Assembly (NCBI RefSeq): GCF_003363155.1 | Contig: NZ_QRBE01000004.1 | Location: 1-33,738, forward strand | Length of the DNA stretch: 33,738 bases | DNA from: Dyella monticola | GTDB taxonomy: Bacteria; Pseudomonadota; Gammaproteobacteria; Xanthomonadales; Rhodanobacteraceae | Reading direction: 5' to 3' | Part shown: piece after piece, positions 8,045-15,937 of the stretch | How positions within the stretch are numbered: the first letter of the stretch is position 1 | Layout: every line of letters starts with the position of its first letter | The notes under the pieces: generated by a model | Database searches by the model: none | Told to the model about the DNA's origin: nothing | What the model saw: the letters and a program-made list of their open reading frames with translations, nothing else | Program-made: the position numbers and the translations under genes

Positions 8045-8779
8045 TCAGCCGCGCCAGTCGCCCATGCGTGCGCGCAGACGGACCAAGGCCTGACCGTGGA
8101 TCTGGCACACGCGCGATTCGGTCACGCCGAGCACCAGCCCGATTTCTTTGAGGTTCAATTCCTGTTCGTAGTACAGGGACATCACCAGTTGTTCGCGCTT
8201 GGGCAGCGTGCTGATCGCCTCGGCCAGTGCAGCGCTCAAGGTCTCCTGCGTGAAGCTGTCCGCGGGCCCGAGGTTGTCGTGGTCGACCACGTCCAGCGGA
8301 CTGCCGTCGCCACCCTCGCCGTCGTCCGGCGTGGTGAGGCTGAGCAACCGCGCGCTGGTCGCGTCCGACAGCACCTGGTGATACTCCTCGGCGCTCATGC
8401 CCAGTCGCTTCATCACCTGGGCGCTGTCCGCATCGGCGCCGGTTTCGTTTTCGATCTGTCGCACCACTTCGGCGACTTCGCGCACTTTGCGATGCACCGA
8501 GCGGGGGGTCCAATCGGTGCGACGCAACTCGTCCAGCATCGCGCCACGGATGCGGATACCCGCATACGTTTCGAAGCTGGCCGCGCGATCAGTCGTGAAA
8601 TTTCGCGCCGCCTCCAACAAGCCGATCATGCCTGCCTGCATGAGGTCTCCTACGTCAACGCTCGGCGGCAGGCGGCCCATCAAGTGGTAAGCGATACGCC
8701 GCACGAGCGGCGCATGCTTGCGCACCAGTTGGTCCGCATCCTCACGTTGCAGCTGCAGATATTCCGAAGCCACGTTCAT
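8045..8779 (-). CDS. fliA: Flagellar sigma-28 factor FliA
   Basis: A 244-residue sigma factor for late flagellar genes. ATG 8779 lies one base beyond the fleN stop, with GGTGAG just before it. Region 2 is seen in 'HAPLVRRIAYHLMGRLPPSVDVGDLMQAGMIGLLEAARNF' (about residues 20-60) and 'SFETYAGIRIRGAMLDELRRTDW'; region 3 follows with 'RKVREVAEVVRQIE'; region 4 has 'LPKREQLVMSLYYEQELNLKEIGLVLGVTESRVCQIHGQAL', the -35-binding helix-turn-helix. It should recognise the fliC promoter at 33.1 kb and is normally held back by FlgM, which is not in this window. Confidence 0.95.
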   Translation of the reverse strand: MNVASEYLQLQREDADQLVRKHAPLVRRIAYHLMGRLPPSVDVGDLMQAGMIGLLEAARNFTTDRAASFETYAGIRIRGAMLDELRRTDWTPRSVHRKVREVAEVVRQIENETGADADSAQVMKRLGMSAEEYHQVLSDATSARLLSLTTPDDGEGGDGSPLDVVDHDNLGPADSFTQETLSAALAEAISTLPKREQLVMSLYYEQELNLKEIGLVLGVTESRVCQIHGQALVRLRARMGDWRG

Positions 8780-8780
8780 C

Positions 8781-9728
8781 TCACCACCCCGCAGCCGGCG
8801 CGCTCTGGCCGCTGAAAAAGGCAATTCGGCCAAGGTCCGGGTACGCGGGTTTTCCCCATGTATCGACCGCACCTGCCAATTGCTTGAATCCCATCGCCGC
8901 GCGGCTGGATGGCCACAGGTCGACCACCGCGCCCTGGCGCCGGATCGCCTGCCGCAGCCACTCGTCGTGCGGCACCATGCCCATGTAATCGAGCGCCACG
9001 TCCAGGAAGCGACCGCAGACGCGCGCCAGTTTTTCGTACAGTTTTTTTGCGTCGCTCGCCTGGCGAACCATGTTGGCGACGATATGGAAGCGCCGCACGC
9101 CGAAGTCGTGGGCGAGAATCTTGATCAAGGCGTACGCATCGGTGAGCGAGGCCAGCTCATCGCACACCACGATCACCACGTCGTCGGAGGCGGCGGCGAA
9201 CATCGCCACGTTGTCGGCCACGCCGGCAGCGCTATCCACCACCAGAACGTCCGGCGGTTGAATCAGATCGTCGAACGCGCGGATCACCGCCGCATGCTCG
9301 CCATTCACCATTTTTGCCAGGCGCCGGATGCCCGAACCGCCCGGGATCACCTTCAAACCATGCTGCGCGGGAATGATCAGATCCTGCAGCGTGCACTTGC
9401 CTTCCAGCAGGTGACCGATGTGGCGGCTGGGATTGAGGCCCAGTTGCACGTCCACATTGGCAACGCCCATGTCGGCATCGAGCAGCATCACATCGCGCCC
9501 CGCCATCGCCATCGCCATCGCCAGATTCACGGCTACCGTGGTCTTGCCTACACCGCCCTTGCCGCCGGCCACCGCGATGGTGCGCGTAGTGCGCGCACGC
9601 GGTACCACCGGACGCAGGCTTGCCGCCTGGTGGAACGCATCGAGTTCATCCTGCTGCGTCTGCGTGCGGGCGGTGGAGAACAGATTGTGCAAGCCTGCTG
9701 CTTGATTCACTTGCATTGCCTCGCTCAT
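8781..9728 (-). CDS. fleN: Flagellar number regulator FleN (FlhG), MinD-like ATPase
   Basis: A 315-residue MinD/ParA-type ATPase that limits flagellar number, acting on FleQ and on FlhF in polar flagellates. The deviant Walker A 'GGKGGVGKTTVAVNLA' is near residue 55, followed by 'LLDADMGVANVDVQLGL' and 'VLVVDSAAGVADNV'. The N-terminal activating helix, usually DQAxxLR, reads 'NQAAGLHNLF' here, so the Asp and Arg are changed. The C-terminal membrane-targeting helix is not obvious; the tail is 'DLGRIAFFSGQSAPAAGW'. It lies between flhF and fliA as in Pseudomonas and Xanthomonas. Confidence 0.93.
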   Translation of the reverse strand: MSEAMQVNQAAGLHNLFSTARTQTQQDELDAFHQAASLRPVVPRARTTRTIAVAGGKGGVGKTTVAVNLAMAMAMAGRDVMLLDADMGVANVDVQLGLNPSRHIGHLLEGKCTLQDLIIPAQHGLKVIPGGSGIRRLAKMVNGEHAAVIRAFDDLIQPPDVLVVDSAAGVADNVAMFAAASDDVVIVVCDELASLTDAYALIKILAHDFGVRRFHIVANMVRQASDAKKLYEKLARVCGRFLDVALDYMGMVPHDEWLRQAIRRQGAVVDLWPSSRAAMGFKQLAGAVDTWGKPAYPDLGRIAFFSGQSAPAAGW

Positions 9729-9750
9729 GGGTTACTGCCTGTGTGCTCTT

Positions 9751-9860
9751 GCTCCTCCCCCTGCTTGCCGGGGGAGGTTGGGAGGGGGTGAGCACTTGCT
9801 GAAACGCTCAACGCAAGTGCCCGACCCCACCCCGGCTCTCCCCTGCAAGCAGCGGAGGGC
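9751..9860. repeat. Palindromic repeat pair in the fleN-flhF gap
   Basis: The left arm (about 9752-9788) has CTCCCCCTGC...GGGGGAGG followed by TTGGGAGGGGG. The right arm (about 9823-9860) is the inverse, CCCCACCCCGGCTCTCCCCTGC...GCGGAGGG. It belongs with the CCTCCCCTGC family. A shorter dyad, GCACTTG...CAAGTGC, lies between the arms. The rest of the gap to 9903 shows nothing else. Confidence 0.75.
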
Positions 9861-9903
9861 GCAAAAAATGCGGCGCGATAAAAATGGTTGGAATACTTGG
9901 CGT

Positions 9904-11238
9904 TCATAGCCCGGCCACCGCCATGCCGAAGCGTTCGGCCATGTCCAGGTCTTCGCCTGCCGGGCCGAGCCGGCGTTGCTGCTGCGCGGCGCGGCATACC
10001 AGTACGCGCGCGTCGGCGGCGCTGATGTCTTCGGGAACGCGTTGGCCATCGGTAACGCAATCGAGCGGAATACGGTGACGAATGAGTACCGACAGCAAGC
10101 CGCCCAGGCTTGGCGCTTCATCGAGTTTGGTGGCGATGCATACGCTCGGCCGCGCCGGCAGATAGGCGCGTACGGATTCATCCAGCGCCGTGGCTTGCGC
10201 GTTCGCCGCCAGCACCAGGCCGACGCGCAGCTTCGCCGCACCATGGGTGCCGGCTTCGCGCAACACATCCATTTGCTGTTGCAGGCGCGGATCGTTGCCG
10301 GAAACACCGGCCGTATCGACCAGCACCGTGTGATGGTCGCGCAGCAGATGCAGTGTCTGCGCCAGCCCGGCCGCGTCGTACGCCGGATAGACGCGAACGC
10401 CGAGCAGGCGGCCGTAATGTTCGAGCTGCGCGGCGGCACCGATGCGGTAATGATCGGTGCTGACCAGCGCAACCTTGGTCGGGCCGTGATGCATCACCGC
10501 GCAGGCGGCAAGTTTGGCGATGGTGGTGGTCTTGCCCACGCCGGTGGGACCCAGCAGCGCGGTGACGCCGCACACATCCGCCAGGCCGCGACCGCTCACT
10601 TTCAGGCTGCGGCTGAGCAAACCCAGTGGCAGATAACGCGCCTGGTCGGCGTTGATGTCTTCGGGCAGTTCGTCGATGAGCTGACGCGCCACATCGGTAT
10701 CGATACCCAGGCGCGACATGTCGCGCAGCACGCGCGCACGCATCGGGCTGCGGCGCTCCATGTCGTTCCACGCCAGGCTGGAAAGTTGCTGTTCGAGCAA
10801 TTGACGCAGACCGCCGAGCTCGTTGCGCATGCGCGCCGCTTCCAGTGCCTGCTGCTCGATCACCGGCTGCAGCGCGGCGATCTCGCTGGTCGGCAACGGT
10901 GGTGGCGGCGGCGGGATCGCGGCGCGCGCTTCCTTCGCGGGTATTTCTCTGGCGGGCGGTTCCTTGGCGACGTCTTTGCTGCGGTCTTTGACGGTTTCTT
11001 TCAGCGCGTCCTTCACGGGCGGGCGCGTCGGCGCGGGCGACGGTGCCGGCGTAGCTGCCGGTGTGTTGACGCGCGCGGCTTCGCGCATCAGCGCTTCGTC
11101 GTAATCAACGGCGGCGATGATTTCGATGCCTTCTTCCAGGCGGCGGGTGGAAAGGATCACCGCGTCGGCCCCTTGCTCGGCGCGTACATCGCGCATGGCC
11201 TGGCGCATGTCGGGGGCGAGGAAGCGTTTGATTTTCAT
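9904..11238 (-). CDS. flhF: Flagellar placement GTPase FlhF (SRP family)
   Basis: A 444-residue protein that recruits the first flagellar parts to the cell pole. ATG 11238 is chosen because GGAG lies seven bases upstream and the protein then begins with the family start 'MKIKRFLAPDMRQAM'. After an N-terminal B domain (residues 1-60) and a Pro/Ala/Lys-rich linker come the N domain and a G domain with 'GPTGVGKTTTIAKLA', 'DTAGVSGNDPRL' and 'TKLDEAPSLGGLLSVL'. It is separated from flhA by 222 bases full of hairpins and from fleN by a repeat pair. GTP binding and dimerisation with FleN/FlhG are family knowledge. Confidence 0.94.
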   Translation of the reverse strand: MKIKRFLAPDMRQAMRDVRAEQGADAVILSTRRLEEGIEIIAAVDYDEALMREAARVNTPAATPAPSPAPTRPPVKDALKETVKDRSKDVAKEPPAREIPAKEARAAIPPPPPPLPTSEIAALQPVIEQQALEAARMRNELGGLRQLLEQQLSSLAWNDMERRSPMRARVLRDMSRLGIDTDVARQLIDELPEDINADQARYLPLGLLSRSLKVSGRGLADVCGVTALLGPTGVGKTTTIAKLAACAVMHHGPTKVALVSTDHYRIGAAAQLEHYGRLLGVRVYPAYDAAGLAQTLHLLRDHHTVLVDTAGVSGNDPRLQQQMDVLREAGTHGAAKLRVGLVLAANAQATALDESVRAYLPARPSVCIATKLDEAPSLGGLLSVLIRHRIPLDCVTDGQRVPEDISAADARVLVCRAAQQQRRLGPAGEDLDMAERFGMAVAGL

Positions 11239-11354
11239 AGGGTGCTCCCGCCCTCGGCAACGGATGTTGCGCGCGGGCACCGCTTCATAATCACGCTGTT
11301 AGTCGCCATCCGATACTCCAACTTATCCTGCTGATCAAACGCCTTCGTAGTGAT

Positions 11355-11468
11355 GTAGAAAAAAGTGCTTCCTGCCCTTTTTTCTACTTCGATGAATCAA
11401 GCACGAGTGCTTGATTCACGGCGGGCCATCCGTGGCCCGCGGACGTTGCCGACGTTGTCGTCAACGTC
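11355..11468. other. Array of four consecutive hairpins between flhA and flhF
   Basis: Four short perfect inverted repeats follow one another: GTAGAAAAAAG (11355-11365) with CTTTTTTCTAC (11377-11387); TGAATCAAGCAC (11393-11404) with GTGCTTGATTCA (11407-11418); GCGGGCCA (11421-11428) with TGGCCCGC (11433-11440); and GACGTTG (11451-11457) with CAACGTC (11462-11468), which overlaps the flhA stop. No long U-run follows them in the transcribed direction, so they may slow, process or protect mRNA rather than simply end it. The remaining bases to flhF (11239-11354) show only a weak GCAAC/GTTGC dyad. Confidence 0.75.
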
Positions 11469-13551
11469 CAATCGCCTGCACCAATCGCACACGGCGGTTA
11501 TCCGGTACCTCGTTGTAGGCCAGCACATGCAGGTTCTGAGCCACGTGGCGTGTGAAGCGCGAAAGCCACGGACGCAGTTGCGGTTGCACCAGCATCACCG
11601 CCGGTTCGCCGTTCGACTCCTGCCGCCGCGCCGCTTCGGCGACGCTTTGCTGCAGGCGATCGGCGAGCCCCGGTTCCACGGCGGCGCCGGCGGCGCCGCT
11701 GCTTGAGAGGGATCCGAGCAAGATCTGTTCCAACTCCGGAGCGAGCGTCAGCACCGGGATTTCCGTGCCCAAACCGGCGATTTCCTGGACGATCTGGCGG
11801 CCCAGCGACACGCGCACGTAGGCCGTGAGGGCGCCAGGATCCTGACTCTGGCCCGCGTGCTCCGCCAAAGACTCGACGATGGTGCGCATGTTGCGCACCG
11901 GCACCCGCTCGGCCAGCAGGTTTTGCAGCACTTTCACCACCACACCCAACGACAGGCGCTTGGGCACGAGGTCTTCCACCAGCTTGGGCGCAGTCTTCGC
12001 CAGGCGGTCCAGCAGCTGCTGCACATCCTGGTGGCCAAGCAGCTCGTGTGCGTGGCTCTGCAGGATGTGCGACAGATGCGTGGCGATCACCGTGGCCGGA
12101 TCGACCACCGTATACCCCAGCGCCTGCGCGTGATCGCGCTGGTTGTTTTCGATCCACACCGCTTCGAGGCCGAAGGCGGGATCGCGCGTGGCAACGCCTT
12201 GCAGCGTGCCATGCACGCGACCGGGATTGATGGCGAGATGCCGCTCGGTGTACACCTCCGCCTCGCCCATCGGCACGCCCATCAGCGAGACGCGATACGC
12301 ATTGGGGCCGAGGTCCAGGTTGTCGCGAATGTGCACGGCGGCCATCAGAAAGCCCAGCTCCTGCGACAGTTTGCGGCGCACCGACTTGATGCGCGCCATC
12401 AACTCGCCGCCCTGGTTCGTATCCACCAGCGGAATCAGGCGATACCCCACTTCCAGGCCGACCGGATCGACACTGGTGACATCCTCCCAGCCAAGCTCCA
12501 GGCGCTCGGTGGGCGCCGGGGGGGGCAACGCTTCGGCGGAGGCTTTGGCCTGGCGTTCCTTGGCCTCCTTCTCGCGCTTGACCATCAACCACGCCGCACC
12601 GCCACACACCGCGCCAAGCAGCAGGAACGCGATATTCGGCATGCCGGGCACCAGGCCCATCGTTGCCAGCACCACGCCAGCCACCGCCAGCGCGCGCGGC
12701 TGCGCGAACACCTGCCCCACCACCTGCTTGCCCATGTCCTGCGACTTGGACACGCGCGTGACGATCACGGCGGTGGCAATCGAAATCATCAGCGCCGGCA
12801 CCTGTGCCACCAGACCATCGCCGATGGTGAGCAAGGTGTACGTGCGCGCTGCTTCCCCGGCGCTGAGGCCGTGCTGCAGCACGCCGACGAAGAATCCGCC
12901 GACGATATTGATCAGGAGGATCAGGATGCCCGCGGTCGCGTCGCCGCGTACGAATTTCGACGCACCGTCCATCGAGCCGTAGAAATCCGCTTCTTCGCGC
13001 ACTTCCTGGCGGCGTTCGCGCGCCTGTTCCTGCGTCAGCAGACCGGCGTTGAGATCGGCGTCGATCGCCATCTGCTTGCCGGGCATCGAATCCAGGGTAA
13101 AGCGCGCTGTCACTTCCGACACGCGCGTGGCGCCTTTGGTGACCACCACGAAGTTGATGATGGTCAAGATCGCGAATACCACCAGGCCGACGGCGAAGTT
13201 GCCGCCGATCACGAACTCGCCGAACGCCTCGATCACCTTGCCCGCCGCGCCTGCGCCATCATGGCCGTGCAGCAGGATCACGCGGCTGGATGCGATGTTC
13301 AGCGCCAGCCGCAACAAGGTACCCAGCAGCACCACCGTCGGAAACGCGGCAAATTCCAGCGGCCGCATCACGTACACCACCGCCAGCAGAATCACCAGCG
13401 ACAACGCAATGTTGAAGCTGAAGAGAATGTCCAGCACGAAGGGCGGCAGCGGCAACATCAGCATCGCCAACATCGCAAGCATCACGATCGGCGCGCCGGC
13501 ACCGCGCCGGCTGGCTTGCTTGAAGGTATCCAGAACGCTTGCGGTAGCCAT
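11461..13551 (-). CDS. flhA: Flagellar export gate protein FlhA
   Basis: A 696-residue export-gate subunit of normal length. The first about 330 residues contain eight hydrophobic segments with the FHIPEP signature region ('ARFTLDSMPGKQMAIDADLNAGLLTQEQARERR', about residues 146-180). The rest is the cytosolic domain that forms a nonameric ring and receives chaperone-bound substrates, with 'ELGYRLIPLVD'-type and 'LGPNAYRV' stretches. It follows flhB by 23 bases, and the hairpin array begins at its stop codon. Confidence 0.96.
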   Translation of the reverse strand: MATASVLDTFKQASRRGAGAPIVMLAMLAMLMLPLPPFVLDILFSFNIALSLVILLAVVYVMRPLEFAAFPTVVLLGTLLRLALNIASSRVILLHGHDGAGAAGKVIEAFGEFVIGGNFAVGLVVFAILTIINFVVVTKGATRVSEVTARFTLDSMPGKQMAIDADLNAGLLTQEQARERRQEVREEADFYGSMDGASKFVRGDATAGILILLINIVGGFFVGVLQHGLSAGEAARTYTLLTIGDGLVAQVPALMISIATAVIVTRVSKSQDMGKQVVGQVFAQPRALAVAGVVLATMGLVPGMPNIAFLLLGAVCGGAAWLMVKREKEAKERQAKASAEALPPPAPTERLELGWEDVTSVDPVGLEVGYRLIPLVDTNQGGELMARIKSVRRKLSQELGFLMAAVHIRDNLDLGPNAYRVSLMGVPMGEAEVYTERHLAINPGRVHGTLQGVATRDPAFGLEAVWIENNQRDHAQALGYTVVDPATVIATHLSHILQSHAHELLGHQDVQQLLDRLAKTAPKLVEDLVPKRLSLGVVVKVLQNLLAERVPVRNMRTIVESLAEHAGQSQDPGALTAYVRVSLGRQIVQEIAGLGTEIPVLTLAPELEQILLGSLSSSGAAGAAVEPGLADRLQQSVAEAARRQESNGEPAVMLVQPQLRPWLSRFTRHVAQNLHVLAYNEVPDNRRVRLVQAIGR

Positions 13552-13574
13552 GCGTGGGGCCTTATCGAATCGAA

Positions 13575-14714
13575 TTACGGTTGGCGATACCGGCCCTGCA
13601 GGTCGGGATCGACCTCTGGCCGGGGCACATCGGGATTGGGGCCACCGCGTTCGGTGGCCTGCTTGAGCTGATAGACGTAGGCGAGAATCTGCGCCACCGC
13701 GACGTACAACGCGGACGGAATTTCATGGCCGATGTCAGTAGTGGCATACAGCGCGCGTGCCAGCGGTGGCGCTTCCACCAGCGGAATGCGGTGTGCATCG
13801 GCGACCAGGCGAATCTGCATGGCAAGCACATCCAGTCCCTTCGCCACCACGCGCGGTGCACGCATGCGCGCGTCGTCGTAGCGCAATGCCACCGCAAAGT
13901 GGGTGGGGTTGACGACCACCACGTCGGCCTTGGGCACTTCCTGAATCATGCGCCGGCGCGCGATCTGGTACTGCATCTGGCGCACGCGGCCTTTGAGCTG
14001 CGGGTTGCCTTCGGTGTCCTTGTGCTCGTCTTTCTGCTCTTGCTTGGACATGCGATGGCGACGCTCGTAATCGAAGCGCTGCCATATGCCATCGAGACCG
14101 CCGATCACACCGAGAATCACCGCAAACAGCAAGGCCGCATGCGCCACCAGCGAAAGCGCGTGGGCGACACCGCTGGCGATCGTCTCGTGCCCTGTCGCCA
14201 TCACGTCCGCTTCGTCGTGACGCAGCAGCAGCACCAGCGCCAGGCCGATGAAGCCCACCTTCAACAAGGATTTGGCCAGCTCGATCAGGCCATTGAGTGA
14301 AAACAGACGGCCAAACCCCGCAATGGGATCGAGTCGTTCGAAGTTGGGTATCAACGCTTCCGAACTGAAATTGAAACCGCCGATCAGCACGGTCGAGCCA
14401 ACCGCGGCCAGCATCGTGGCGCCGAACACCGGCAACAGCACCGCGAGTATGTCGCCCATCGCTGCATGCAGCGCACGCGACATCAGCGCGTCGCTGAACA
14501 ACGCATCACGCGAATAATCCAGGCCAAGCCCGTAGATGTGGCGCATGTGCGCATAGATGCTGGAGCTATAAGAAAGCAGGATGCTTGCGCCGGCCAGCAC
14601 CACCATCGCACCGGACAGATCCTGCGAGCGCGGAACCTCGCCTTTATCGCGGGCTTCCTGAAGGCGTTTTTCTGACGCTCGTTCGGTGCGGTCTTCATTT
14701 TCGGTTTCGGCCAT
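13575..14714 (-). CDS. flhB: Flagellar export switch protein FlhB
   Basis: A 379-residue export-gate protein. GAGGAGG about eight bases before ATG 14714 is a strong ribosome site. The N-terminus 'DRTERASEKRLQEARDKGEVPRSQDL' is the family hallmark, followed by four membrane segments and a cytosolic domain with the autocleavage motif NPTH at Asn269-Pro270 ('VVVVNPTHFAVALRYD'). Cleavage there switches export from rod and hook to filament proteins. It follows fliR across a palindromic repeat. The small FlhB-C protein at 1.4 kb is a paralogue without this motif. Confidence 0.96.
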   Translation of the reverse strand: MAETENEDRTERASEKRLQEARDKGEVPRSQDLSGAMVVLAGASILLSYSSSIYAHMRHIYGLGLDYSRDALFSDALMSRALHAAMGDILAVLLPVFGATMLAAVGSTVLIGGFNFSSEALIPNFERLDPIAGFGRLFSLNGLIELAKSLLKVGFIGLALVLLLRHDEADVMATGHETIASGVAHALSLVAHAALLFAVILGVIGGLDGIWQRFDYERRHRMSKQEQKDEHKDTEGNPQLKGRVRQMQYQIARRRMIQEVPKADVVVVNPTHFAVALRYDDARMRAPRVVAKGLDVLAMQIRLVADAHRIPLVEAPPLARALYATTDIGHEIPSALYVAVAQILAYVYQLKQATERGGPNPDVPRPEVDPDLQGRYRQP

Positions 14715-14759
14715 GGCTTATGCCTCCTCGCCATGCGCAACACGAACGAAAATTTTCAT

Positions 14760-14845
14760 GGCCGTCATTCCCGCGCACGCGGGAATCCACGTCGCTCCAG
14801 TGCAAAAGGCAACAATGGATTCCCGCTTGCGCGGGAATGACGGCC
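14760..14845. repeat. Long near-perfect inverted repeat in the fliR-flhB gap
   Basis: Thirty-base arms (14760-14789 and 14816-14845) differ at one position and flank a 26-base centre. Each arm contains the inner palindrome ATTCCCGCG...CGCGGGAAT. The CGTCATTCCCGCG core is a common dispersed repeat of Pseudomonas- and Xanthomonas-like genomes. A smaller relative may lie at 29225-29252. Confidence 0.9.
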
Positions 14846-14872
14846 AATGTGGGTTGAGGCGCATATGCATCA

Positions 14873-15640
14873 TCAAAGCCCCACCAAATGCCGCATCACG
14901 TCCCAGCCCGCCGCCTGCAGCGCCGTATATGCCGACGCCATGCCGCGCATCGCTAGCCACAGCGCAATAAAACCCATGCAAATGCTGATCGGAAAGCCAA
15001 CGGCGAACAGATTCATCGACGGCGACGCGCGGCTGGTGGCAGCAAAGCCGATATTCACCAGCAACAACGCCGTCATCGCGGGCAAGGCCACGCGCAGCGC
15101 GCCGGCAAACAGATCGCGGCCCGCCATCACGATCGTCCACAAGGTGTGATCGTTCACGCCGGTCATGCCGGGCGGCACGCTGTGGAAGCTGTCTGCCAGC
15201 AAGGCGATCACCTGCAAATGGCCGTCCATCGCCAAGAACAACAGGCTCACCATCACCAGATAGAACTGACCCAGCACTGGCGAACTGGTGTTGCTCATGG
15301 GACTGATCATTTCGGCAAAACCTAGACCCATGCTCTGCCCGACCAGGATGCCGCCATACGAAACCGCCTGGAACACCAGTTGCAGCACGAAACCGATGCC
15401 GCCGCCGATCAGCATCTGCATGACCATCGTCGCGACACCGGATGCACTGAACAGATCCATCTGCGTGGGCGCCAGCGGCGACAACACCATCGTCAATACG
15501 AGGATCAACGCGACACGGATGCGCGCCGGCATCACGGTAGCGTTGAAGATCGGCGCCACCAGGCAGAAGCCGCTTACGCGACCCAGCGCCCAGAACATGC
15601 CGGACAGCCAGTGGATCAGCGTGGCCAGCTCGATCGTCAT
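14873..15640 (-). CDS. fliR: Flagellar export gate protein FliR
   Basis: A 255-residue membrane protein of the export gate. The ATG at 15640 overlaps the fliQ stop (ATGA), and the product begins 'MTIELATLIHWLSGMFWALGRVSGFCLVAPIF'. About six hydrophobic segments are visible, together with family stretches 'VALILVLTMVLSPL', 'GFAEMISPMSNTSSPVLGQFYLVMVSLLFLAMDGHLQVI' and 'ALPAMTALLLVNIGFAATSRASPSMNLFAVGFPI'. FliR assembles with FliP and FliQ into the helical pore. The frame stays open upstream, but the coupling and conserved start argue for 15640. Confidence 0.95.
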   Translation of the reverse strand: MTIELATLIHWLSGMFWALGRVSGFCLVAPIFNATVMPARIRVALILVLTMVLSPLAPTQMDLFSASGVATMVMQMLIGGGIGFVLQLVFQAVSYGGILVGQSMGLGFAEMISPMSNTSSPVLGQFYLVMVSLLFLAMDGHLQVIALLADSFHSVPPGMTGVNDHTLWTIVMAGRDLFAGALRVALPAMTALLLVNIGFAATSRASPSMNLFAVGFPISICMGFIALWLAMRGMASAYTALQAAGWDVMRHLVGL

Positions 15641-15906
15641 TTGATCGCGTCCGGCAGCCCGACAATGACGTCGTGGGTGAACTGCACCAGCGTGTGCAGC
15701 ATCCACGGCCCCACCAGCAGCCCGACCGCCGCCATCGCCAGCAATTTGGGGATGAAGCTCAACGTCATTTCATGGATTTGCGTGGCCGCCTGGATCACGC
15801 CCACCAGCAGGCCCACCAGCAATGCGGTGAGCAGCAGCGGGGCGGCGACGAGCATGCCGATGTAGAGCGCGTGCTGGCCGAAGTGGATGATCCATTCGGG
15901 TGTCAT
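15637..15906 (-). CDS. fliQ: Flagellar export gate protein FliQ
   Basis: An 89-residue protein with two membrane helices. ATG 15906 is used because GGAG lies eight bases upstream and the product then starts 'MTPEWIIHFGQHALYIGML', as FliQ proteins do. The second half, 'VIQAATQIHEMTLSFIPKLLAM', is the family's most conserved part. It lies between fliP and fliR and overlaps fliR by four bases. Four copies pack around the FliP-FliR core in the known complex. Confidence 0.95.
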   Translation of the reverse strand: MTPEWIIHFGQHALYIGMLVAAPLLLTALLVGLLVGVIQAATQIHEMTLSFIPKLLAMAAVGLLVGPWMLHTLVQFTHDVIVGLPDAIK

Positions 15907-15937
15907 GCGCCGCACTCCGGCACGGTGTTCGCGCTCG

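Noticed and set aside
9976-11334. A 452-codon plus-strand open frame opposite flhF
   Set aside because: Same reasons: fully antisense to flhF, shadow-like composition and no family signal.
11857-13671. A 604-codon open frame on the plus strand opposite flhA
   Set aside because: It is antisense to a certain gene, has His/Arg/Gln-rich composition typical of a shadow frame in high-GC DNA, and no recognisable domain or ribosome site.
14718-15665. A 315-codon minus-strand frame overlapping fliR and the repeat
   Set aside because: It shares fliR's strand in another frame; fliR itself has clear membrane segments and a coupled start, so this one is not coding.
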